Origin: Burkholderiales bacterium
GTDB lineage: Bacteria; Pseudomonadota; Gammaproteobacteria; Burkholderiales; Burkholderiaceae_C
Direction: 5' to 3'
NCBI GenBank assembly: GCA_026400275.1
Contig: JAPLPK010000054.1
Span: forward strand, 1-43,879
DNA: 43,879 nucleotides
Below are positions 37,951-43,879 of this stretch, piece after piece (the first letter of the stretch is position 1; every line of letters begins with the position of its first letter). A program made the position numbers and the translations under genes. The notes beneath the pieces are model-generated. The model was not told where the DNA came from. It ran no database searches and saw only the letters and a list, made by a program, of their open reading frames with translations.

Positions 37951-38772
37951 TTGTTCAAATTAACTAGCCTGAATTTAAACGGTATCCGCTCGGCTGCCAC
38001 CAAAGGCGTAGAAGCCTGGATTGCCGCTACTGCGCCGGATTGTATTTGTGTCCAAGAAGTAAAGGCTCAGGCGGCCGATGTGCAGGGCAAATTCGAACAA
38101 ATGGCCGGCCTGCAAGGCTACTTTCACTTCGCCGAAAAGAAGGGCTACTCCGGCGTGGGCGTATACAGCAAACATGCTCCCAGCGAAGTCGTGACGGGCT
38201 ATGGCTCACCGGAATTTGACGCCGAAGGCCGCTACGTGGAGCTACGCTTCGACACGCCACAGCGCAAGTTCTCGGTCATTAGCTGCTACTTTCCCAGCGG
38301 CTCATCCGGGGAGGAGCGGCAGCAGGCCAAGTTCCGCTTTCTGGCCGAGATGCGCCCCTACTTGACCGCCTTGAAGCAAAGCCGCGATTTCATCCTTTGT
38401 GGTGACGTCAATATCGCCCACCAGGCCATGGACCTGAAAAACTGGCGCGGCAACCAGAAGAACAGCGGCTTCCTGCCCGAAGAGCGCGCCTGGATGACCC
38501 ACCTCCTGGCCCGTGCCGACCTGGACCCGCTAGCAGCCGAAGGCCTGGGCCTGGTGGACGTGTACCGGCAACTGCAACCCACGGCCACCGACACCGCCTA
38601 CACCTGGTGGAGCAACCGCGGCCAGGCCTACACCAACAACGTGGGATGGCGGCTGGACTACCACCTGGCCACGCCAGCCATCGCCGCCCTGGCACGCAGC
38701 GAGCACATCTACAAGGATGTGAAGTTCTCGGACCACGCGCCGATCACCATCGACTACGACTTCACGCTGTAA
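37951..38772 (+). CDS. xthA: Exodeoxyribonuclease III
   Basis: 273 aa from a TTG at 37951, with a GGGGGA ribosome binding site. AP endonuclease and 3'-5' exonuclease of the EEP family. Metal and catalytic residues: Asn in [10 protein letters not shown], Glu in [31 protein letters not shown] and the final DHAPITIDY. No ATG in frame could serve as start without losing the first Asn. Only 11 bp separate it from pyrE, transcribed the other way. Confidence 0.94.
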   Translation: MFKLTSLNLNGIRSAATKGVEAWIAATAPDCICVQEVKAQAADVQGKFEQMAGLQGYFHFAEKKGYSGVGVYSKHAPSEVVTGYGSPEFDAEGRYVELRFDTPQRKFSVISCYFPSGSSGEERQQAKFRFLAEMRPYLTALKQSRDFILCGDVNIAHQAMDLKNWRGNQKNSGFLPEERAWMTHLLARADLDPLAAEGLGLVDVYRQLQPTATDTAYTWWSNRGQAYTNNVGWRLDYHLATPAIAALARSEHIYKDVKFSDHAPITIDYDFTL

Positions 38773-38786
38773 GTCACAGCAGCTCC

Positions 38787-38930
38787 ATGCCCACCAACAA
38801 CCACCCGCTCTGGTTCACGTTTGCCCGTGCGCCACGCCAGACCGATATGCACCAGCCGCTGGCCGTGGGCGCGTCGGTCGGCATCCGCTTCGCCCAGCAC
38901 GGCGTTTGCATGGTAGGAGGCCAGGCATGA
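38787..38930 (+). CDS. Small ORF between xthA and the IMPase gene (47 aa)
   Basis: 47 codons, MPTNNHPLWFTFARAPRQTD then a short tail ending MVGGQA. Its TGA overlaps the next ATG as ATGA, the layout of coupled genes. Two things count against it: the ribosome binding site is weak and I do not recognise the protein. The strong GGAGG of the next gene lies within its last codons. Confidence 0.35.
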   Translation: MPTNNHPLWFTFARAPRQTDMHQPLAVGASVGIRFAQHGVCMVGGQA

Positions 38931-39724
38931 GCACCGCTGCCATCTCTGCGCGCTACGCGCTGGCCCAGAGCATTGCCCGCCAGGCCGGCATGCAGGCCCT
39001 GGAATGGTTCCGCAAGCGCGACCAGTTGGTGATCGAATCCAAGGGTTTGCAGGACATGGTCAGCGCTGCTGACAAGGACACCGAGCTGTACATCCGCGCC
39101 CAGGTGCTGGCGCAGTTTGCCGACGACGGCTTTCTGGGCGAAGAAGGCGGACTGGACCGCGAGGATGCGGCTTATCTGTGGGTCATCGACCCGATCGACG
39201 GAACGGCCTGCTTCGTCAATGGCATGCATGCCTGGTGCCTGTCCATCGCCGTGACCTACCAGGGCAAGCCGGTGATCGGCGTGGTGTTCGACCCGAACAG
39301 CAACGAGATGTTCCACGCCTGCGACGGCCAGGGCGCTTTCGTCAACCAGCAGCCCATCCATGCGCACCAGGCCCGCAGCATCACCGAAGGCGTCTTGGGC
39401 GTGGGCTTCTCACACCGCGTGCCGGTCAGCGCCTTTGTGCCGTTTCTGGGCCGGGTGCTGGAGGCGGGCGGTATGTTCATCCGCAATGGCTCGGGTGCGC
39501 TGATGCTGTCTTATGTGGCGGCCGGCCGGCTGATTGGCTACTACGAGCCGCACATCAATTCCTGGGACTGCCTGGCCGCCATCGTGCTGGTACGCGAGGC
39601 CGGCGGCCAGGTGAATGATTTCCTGGCGAACAACGGGCTGCACAAGGGCAACCCCATCATCGCTGCCGGTGCGCACATCTATGCGCCGCTTCTGGCGCTG
39701 ATAGATTCGGACACGGCACGTTAG
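38927..39724 (+). CDS. Inositol monophosphatase family protein
   Basis: 265 aa, from an ATG with a strong GGAGG ribosome binding site 8 nt before it. Li+-sensitive phosphatase fold. Metal motifs: GEEGG near residue 72, DPIDGTACFVNG near 88-99 and the late WDCLAAIVLVREAGG. It hydrolyses a small phosphate ester (inositol, histidinol or nucleotide phosphate); the motifs cannot tell. It begins the only ATGA-coupled pair with the 47-codon ORF. Confidence 0.9.
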   Translation: MSTAAISARYALAQSIARQAGMQALEWFRKRDQLVIESKGLQDMVSAADKDTELYIRAQVLAQFADDGFLGEEGGLDREDAAYLWVIDPIDGTACFVNGMHAWCLSIAVTYQGKPVIGVVFDPNSNEMFHACDGQGAFVNQQPIHAHQARSITEGVLGVGFSHRVPVSAFVPFLGRVLEAGGMFIRNGSGALMLSYVAAGRLIGYYEPHINSWDCLAAIVLVREAGGQVNDFLANNGLHKGNPIIAAGAHIYAPLLALIDSDTAR

Positions 39725-39734
39725 CTATCCGTTG

Positions 39735-39800
39735 TTATTGCTACAAAAAGAAGAGCTGCTGGCGCAGGTACTGTCTGCGCCAGCAGCTCTTTTTACTTAA
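39735..39800 (+). repeat. REP-like repeat A, copy 8, bidirectional terminator
   Basis: The strongest member: a 16-bp perfect stem (39752-39767 with 39775-39790) around a 7-nt loop. Five A precede it and five T follow, so it can end transcription from both sides. It lies between the convergent IMPase and NIPSNAP genes. Confidence 0.88.
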
Positions 39801-39811
39801 ATCCTTGAAGC

Positions 39812-40117
39812 TCAGGCAAACACAGGCCGGAAAAAGCTGCGCTCGTAGCTGAGGATGCAGCGAGTGTCCTCGGCAAAGCGAAAGGCGGCCTGGCAGTCCG
39901 GGTCCTGCAGGGACGCGGCGCGGTACACCTCGTACTCGGCCAGCGACGGGAAGGTGAACATCGCCAGCGCGATATTGTTGGCCCCCTCGGAAGGCAGAAA
40001 GTAGCCATGGTGCTGGCCGCCAAACCTCTCCACCAACGGAATCCACAGCTTGCCGTAGTGCTCGAATTCGGCGAGTTTGTAGGGGTCGATCACATAACGC
40101 AGGTAACAGGTCACCAT
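39812..40117 (-). CDS. NIPSNAP family protein
   Basis: 101 aa ferredoxin-like fold. It has the NIPSNAP start YLRYVIDPYKLAEFEHYGKLWIPLVERFGGQHHGYF and the middle NIALAMFTFPSLAEYEVYR, both typical of the bacterial short form. Function unknown. It begins 19 bp after an M48 peptidase gene on the same strand and may be co-transcribed. Confidence 0.85.
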   Translation of the reverse strand: MVTCYLRYVIDPYKLAEFEHYGKLWIPLVERFGGQHHGYFLPSEGANNIALAMFTFPSLAEYEVYRAASLQDPDCQAAFRFAEDTRCILSYERSFFRPVFA

Positions 40118-40136
40118 CGCATAGAACTTTCAGGGG

Positions 40137-40949
40137 TCAACTTTTCCTGGCCTGCTCGTACAGCGGCAGCACCTTGGGCAGGTTCTTCTCGATCTGGGCG
40201 ATGCGCGTACTGCTGGCCGGGTGGGTGCTCAGCCATTGCGGCGGAGCACCCGTATTCTGGGTGCTCATTTTCTGCCACAGGCTGATGCCGGCGCGCGGGT
40301 CGAAGCCGGCGCGGGCTGCCAGCTCCAGGCCGACCAAGTCGGCCTCGGTTTCGTCCGACCGGCTGAACTGCAGGTTCAGCAATTGGGCACCGCCGCCTAT
40401 CACCTGCTGGCCCAGCGTTCCAGCACCCAGCAGCTGGCTGAGTAAATTTGCACCCAGATTGGTGGCGGCGGACTTACCCATGCGTTCGCGCGCGTGCTCG
40501 CGCAGGGCGTGGGCGATTTCATGGCCCATCACGGCGGCGATTTCGTCGTCGTTGAGCTGCAACTTGTCCAGAATGCCGGTGTAGAAGGCGATCTTGCCGC
40601 CGGGCATGCACCAGGCGTTGACCTGGCTGCTGCCGATCAGGTTGACCTGCCACTTCCAGTCCTTGGCGCGCGGGTTCCAGTCGGCGGTGTACGGAATGAT
40701 GCGCTGCGCGATGCGGCGCAAACGCACCAATTGCGGGTGGTCGGCGGGCGCCAGCGCCTGCTTTTGCTGCGCCTGCTGCAAGGTCTGCTGGTATTGCAGC
40801 TTGGCGGTTTCCTCCACCTGGTCAGCCGACACCAGCTTGGAAAAGGCCGAGTTGCCCCCCACATCCACGCCGTCGCGCGCCCATGCCGCAGGAGCCAGCA
40901 CCAGAGCCAGACCCAAACAAACTGACCGCCACCCAGGGTTCATCTGCAT
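40137..40949 (-). CDS. M48-family periplasmic metallopeptidase
   Basis: 270 aa with a signal peptide (cut after about residue 25, AAWA). Zinc site HEIAH at residues 143-147 and third ligand Glu202 in SDETEAD. The segment NAWCMPGGKIAFYTGIL is typical of the LoiP/BepA-like group. Likely envelope quality-control protease. The first ATG (40949) has an AAGGTGG ribosome binding site; the second ATG, two codons on, would also keep the signal. Confidence 0.92.
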   Translation of the reverse strand: MQMNPGWRSVCLGLALVLAPAAWARDGVDVGGNSAFSKLVSADQVEETAKLQYQQTLQQAQQKQALAPADHPQLVRLRRIAQRIIPYTADWNPRAKDWKWQVNLIGSSQVNAWCMPGGKIAFYTGILDKLQLNDDEIAAVMGHEIAHALREHARERMGKSAATNLGANLLSQLLGAGTLGQQVIGGGAQLLNLQFSRSDETEADLVGLELAARAGFDPRAGISLWQKMSTQNTGAPPQWLSTHPASSTRIAQIEKNLPKVLPLYEQARKS

Positions 40950-41008
40950 TCGTCGCCACCTTCAATCTATGTGTAAGCCGTACTTAACGCAGCAAGTATT
41001 ATTCCCGG

Positions 41009-42376
41009 ATGACGTCCCCCTCTTCTGCCAGTACCCCGATCTCCCCTCAGCCAGAGCCTGCTTCCGCCCCGCGCCGCAAACGTTCAGCGATGGAGGTGCT
41101 GAGAGAACTCAGACAGCCCAAGGTGGCGGTCATGCTGGCGCTGGGCTTTGCCTCGGGCCTGCCGTTTCTGCTCACCGCAAATACCTTTGGCTACTGGCTG
41201 CGGGACGACGGCACCAGCCTGGTGGCCATCGGCTTCATCTCCTGGGTTGGATTCGCCTATGCGTTCAAGGTGTATTGGTCGCCCCTGGTGGACCGCATCG
41301 ACGTACCGCTGCTGGGCCGCCTGGGCCGGCGGCGCGGCTGGATGTTGCTGTGCCAGATTCTGGTCACCATCGGGCTGCTGGGCATGGCTACGGTGGGCAC
41401 GGCGGGTGGGCTGGCCGCGATTGGCGCTTTTGCCCTACTGACGGCCTTCGCATCGGCCACGCAGGACATCGCCATTGACGCCTGGCGCATCGAGTCTGCG
41501 TCCGATGCGGATGAGGTAGGCCTGATGACCTCGGCGGCCCAGGTGGGCTACCGCGTGGCCCTGCTGATTACCGATGCCTTGATCATTGCCGCAGCGGCCC
41601 GTGTCGGGTGGAGCATGTCGTACGTGGGCATGGCGGTGCTGATGGCGCTGTGCATGGTGGCCACCTTGTACGCCTCGGAGCCGGCGCGCGCCGATGTGGT
41701 GCTGCAGCAAAAGCCCTCGCTCTGGACCTTGCGCGGCTTGGTCGATGCCATCGTCGGCCCGTTTGTCGATTTCTTCGCCAAGCACAAAGTCGCCGGACTG
41801 GTCATGCTGCTGATGGTGGCGCTGTACCGCTTGCCGGACTTCGTGATGGGGCCGATGTACAACCCGTTCTACCATGACCTCGGTCTGTCCAAGGACACGG
41901 TGGCCTGGGTGCGCGGCTCCTTTGGCTTGGTCGCCACCTTCGTGGGCATTGCGGCGGCTGGCATCAGCGCCATCCGGATCGGCTTGCTGCCTACGCTGGT
42001 TGCCGGGCTGGTGCTCGAAGGGCTCGGCACGGCGGCATTCGCCTTGCTGAGCTTCCACCCTGGTACAGAGGTTTTTGCCGGGGTGATGGCGCTGGACGCT
42101 TTTGCACAGTCGTTTGCCGGCGTCGCCCTGGTGACGTATATGTCGAGCCTGACCAGCCTGGGCTACACCGCGACCCAGTACGCCATGCTGTCCTCCACCT
42201 ACGCTTTGCTGGGCAAGTTCCTGAAAGGATTCTCTGGAATTGCGGTCGAAACCCTCACGCCCACCTACGGGCTGCTGGGCGCTTACGCCACCGCCTTCGT
42301 GGCCACCGGGCTGACTGCCATCCCGCCCATGCTGCTGCTATTGCTGCTGTGGCGCATGCAGCGGAACAAAATATGA
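41009..42376 (+). CDS. AmpG-like major facilitator permease
   Basis: 455 aa, about 12 membrane helices after a Pro/Ser-rich cytoplasmic start (about 30 residues). AmpG-type hallmarks are LGFASGLPFLLTANTFGYWL, VYWSPLVDRIDVP, ATQDIAIDAWRIE and the late GYTATQYAMLSSTYALLGKFLKGFSG. AmpG imports GlcNAc-anhydroMurNAc peptides for recycling and can feed beta-lactamase control. It is divergent from the M48 gene; a repeat follows its stop. Confidence 0.88.
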   Translation: MTSPSSASTPISPQPEPASAPRRKRSAMEVLRELRQPKVAVMLALGFASGLPFLLTANTFGYWLRDDGTSLVAIGFISWVGFAYAFKVYWSPLVDRIDVPLLGRLGRRRGWMLLCQILVTIGLLGMATVGTAGGLAAIGAFALLTAFASATQDIAIDAWRIESASDADEVGLMTSAAQVGYRVALLITDALIIAAAARVGWSMSYVGMAVLMALCMVATLYASEPARADVVLQQKPSLWTLRGLVDAIVGPFVDFFAKHKVAGLVMLLMVALYRLPDFVMGPMYNPFYHDLGLSKDTVAWVRGSFGLVATFVGIAAAGISAIRIGLLPTLVAGLVLEGLGTAAFALLSFHPGTEVFAGVMALDAFAQSFAGVALVTYMSSLTSLGYTATQYAMLSSTYALLGKFLKGFSGIAVETLTPTYGLLGAYATAFVATGLTAIPPMLLLLLLWRMQRNKI

Positions 42377-42379
42377 ACC

Positions 42380-42440
42380 AGCCTAAAAGCCGTCTAGCGC
42401 ATATAAAACAAGCGCCTGCAGCTATTTATTTGATAGCGAA
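42380..42440 (-). repeat. REP-like repeat A, copy 9
   Basis: Read on the minus strand: GCTATCAAATAAATAGCTGC, then GCGC...GCGC hairpin sequences and TAGACGGCTTTTA. It starts 4 bp after the AmpG-like gene and ends before the response regulator promoter. Confidence 0.78.
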
Positions 42441-42454
42441 GTGGATGTAAAGTA

Positions 42455-42469
42455 TTTACCTAACTTTAC
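42455..42469 (-). promoter_or_regulatory. Perfect CpxR-type box upstream of the response regulator
   Basis: Plus strand TTTAC-CTAAC-TTTAC is GTAAA-N5-GTAAA on the minus strand, exactly the E. coli CpxR box. One more GTAAA lies at 42447-42451 on the plus strand, making GTAAAGT...ACTTTAC around it. The site is 88-102 bp before the start of an OmpR-family regulator gene, as expected for autoregulation. Confidence 0.55.
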
Positions 42470-42556
42470 GGTGGCTACAACCCAAGTTGGCGGCAAAGGA
42501 GCACCATCTGCTTTACAAATGCTTTCCCAACGGCCAGACCACTTAACGGATACCCC

Positions 42557-43273
42557 ATGAGCGCAAACCTGCTAATGATTGAAGACGACACCCGCCTGGC
42601 CAGCATGGTCGGCGAGTTCCTGGGCCAGTCTGGCTTCAACGTGTCGCACCAGCCCACAGCCATGGGCGGTTTGGCGCAGCTGCAAGGCCAGAGCGGCCCG
42701 ACCCGTCCCGACCTGGTGATCCTGGACCTGATGCTGCCCGACCTGGACGGCCTGGAAGTCTGCAAGCGCATCCGCAACAGCACCGGCGACATCGCCCAGG
42801 TGCCAGTGCTGATGCTGACCGCCAAGGGCGACCCGCTAGACCGCATCATCGGCCTGGAACTGGGTGCCGACGACTACCTGCCCAAGCCCTTCGAGCCGCG
42901 CGAGCTGCTGGCCCGCATCCGCGCCATTCTGCGCCGCCAGGGCGATACCGCCGCCACCGCCAACAAGGTGCTGCGCTTCGGCTCGCTGGAGATCGACCGC
43001 GACGCACGCTCCGTGACCGTCAGCGGCCAGCCGGCCGACCTGACCTCGTACCAGTTCGACCTGCTGGTAGCGCTGGCCGAACGTGCCGGCCGCGTGCTGA
43101 CGCGCGACCAGATCATGGAAGCCGTACGCGGCCGTGAACTGGAGGCGTTTGACCGCTCTATCGACGTGCACATGGGCCGCATCCGCGCGGCCATCGAAAC
43201 CGACTCCAAGAACCCGCGCCGCATCGTCACCGTACGCGGCGCTGGCTACGTCTTCGCCAAACAGCAAGACTAG
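42557..43273 (+). CDS. OmpR-family response regulator (CpxR/RstA-like)
   Basis: 238 aa. Receiver domain with Glu9/Asp10-Asp11 pocket, phosphorylation site Asp57 (ILDLMLPD) and Lys110 in DYLPKPFEPRE. The winged-helix domain (about 135-236) contains DRSIDVHMGRIRAAIE and ends VTVRGAGYVFAKQQ. It is followed by a histidine kinase. A perfect CpxR-type box lies upstream, so CpxR-like identity and autoregulation are plausible but not proved. Confidence 0.93.
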   Translation: MSANLLMIEDDTRLASMVGEFLGQSGFNVSHQPTAMGGLAQLQGQSGPTRPDLVILDLMLPDLDGLEVCKRIRNSTGDIAQVPVLMLTAKGDPLDRIIGLELGADDYLPKPFEPRELLARIRAILRRQGDTAATANKVLRFGSLEIDRDARSVTVSGQPADLTSYQFDLLVALAERAGRVLTRDQIMEAVRGRELEAFDRSIDVHMGRIRAAIETDSKNPRRIVTVRGAGYVFAKQQD

Positions 43274-43356
43274 CCCGCCGTCCGGTTCCCTCCGTGGGTG
43301 CCGCCCGCCAGCGCGGTACATTTCGGGGCTTCACAGCCCGACCGGATAGAACTGAG

Positions 43357-43879
43357 ATGGACTACGTCCCGATGCAACCCTCCCTGCCCTCGCTGCTGCA
43401 GCGCTTGTACGTGCGCATCTGGCTGGCCGTACTGCTGGCCCTGGCCGTGCTGATGCTGATGGTTGGCCTGGCTTGGCGCATGGCCGCCGATCCACCGCTG
43501 CGCGAACTGGTCATACGCAACCGGGCCGGAGAAATCATCGGCAAAGGCACGACCCGCCAATTGCGCGTTTCGCCCGATGGGCTGCAGATCGTCACGCCGG
43601 CCAGCGCCCCGGCCGCGCCTGTAGCACCAGAGGATGCCGACGACCTCACGGAGCTGCCCCCGCCCTCGCCCGAAACCATGGACAGCCGCGGCCCCGAATT
43701 CGTGGTCCGCATGCATGACGGCCAACGTGTGCTGATCCACCTGCCGCGCCCGGCCCGCACCTGGTGGCTGCGCCCGCCGTTTGGATTCTTCTGGACGCTG
43801 GGCATGGTGGGTATTGCCATGGCACTGGCCATGTACCCCATCATCCGGCGGCTGACGCGGCGCCTGGAATCGCTGCAGC
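43357..43879 (+). CDS. Sensor histidine kinase, N-terminal fragment
   Basis: 174 codons, cut by the window end. First membrane helix at about 20-40, then a periplasmic part of about 95 residues. It holds an Ala/Pro-rich stretch (near ASAPAAPVAPEDADD) and reaches RPARTWWLRPPFGFFW. The second helix (about 147-165) leads into the HAMP linker (YPIIRRLTRRLESLQ). A kinase core would follow beyond the window. It is the partner of the regulator 83 bp upstream. An ATG five codons later (43372) is also possible. Confidence 0.85.
   Translation, partial: MDYVPMQPSLPSLLQRLYVRIWLAVLLALAVLMLMVGLAWRMAADPPLRELVIRNRAGEIIGKGTTRQLRVSPDGLQIVTPASAPAAPVAPEDADDLTELPPPSPETMDSRGPEFVVRMHDGQRVLIHLPRPARTWWLRPPFGFFWTLGMVGIAMALAMYPIIRRLTRRLESLQ

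Overview
The window is chromosomal DNA from a betaproteobacterium, most likely of the family Comamonadaceae (Rhodoferax, Polaromonas or Acidovorax-like). The evidence is the str/S10 ribosomal gene order (rpsL-rpsG-fusA-tuf-rpsJ-rplC), the mreBCD-mrdA operon divergent from gatCAB, hemJ beside hemB, paired DUF4148 proteins, high GC, and many short palindromic intergenic repeats of a kind I associate with this family. No rRNA, tRNA, CRISPR array, integrase or transposase gene is visible.

Layout. 1-5300 (minus): start of rplC, then rpsJ, tuf, fusA, rpsG and rpsL, with a near-consensus promoter upstream of rpsL. 5315-9180 (minus): hemJ-vanZ-like-ferredoxin, then a hydrolase and the D,D-carboxypeptidase dacA. 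9181-9534: no protein gene, but a repeat and a compact minus-strand unit of promoter, three hairpins and an intrinsic terminator that looks like a small RNA. 9535-11735 (plus): hemB and a CorA-type transporter. 11756-14644 (minus): a GAF-GAF-GGDEF-EAL protein. 14645-15070: a repeat, a 140-bp imperfect palindrome and a terminator. 15071-16873: two tandem DUF4148 genes divergent from a LysR regulator. 17013-22278: GST and dienelactone hydrolase (minus), SDR, MarC and lipocalin (plus), MATE (minus), a small unknown protein (plus). 22327-25193: a histidine kinase/response regulator pair (minus) divergent from an EF-hand protein, then a tiny exported ORF. 25355-28513 (plus): an unknown protein, a GMC oxidoreductase, a TSUP permease; the gap between the last two has a perfect FNR-type box and a strong terminator 165 bp apart with no good gene between them. 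28571-33180 (minus): mreB-mreC-mreD-mrdA. 33380-36617 (plus): gatCAB. 36627-37939 (minus): pyrE and a DUF4124 protein. 37951-39724 (plus): exonuclease III, a 47-codon ORF, an IMPase-family protein. 39812-40949 (minus): M48 protease and NIPSNAP. 41009-43879 (plus): AmpG-like permease and a CpxR/RstA-like two-component system running off the end.

Functional themes are translation (str/S10, gatCAB), cell shape and peptidoglycan (mreBCD, mrdA, dacA, AmpG-like permease), heme synthesis (hemB, hemJ) and envelope sensing (two OmpR-type systems, each with 10-bp-period direct repeats in the adjacent promoter region).

Most worth following up: (1) the small RNA candidate at 9344-9444, whose middle hairpin exposes an anti-Shine-Dalgarno loop; (2) the FNR box to terminator unit at 27457-27668, a candidate oxygen-responsive small RNA; (3) a family of nine REP-like palindromes, two of which supply the stop codon of a neighbouring gene; (4) the 11-bp pyrE/exonuclease III divergent junction.
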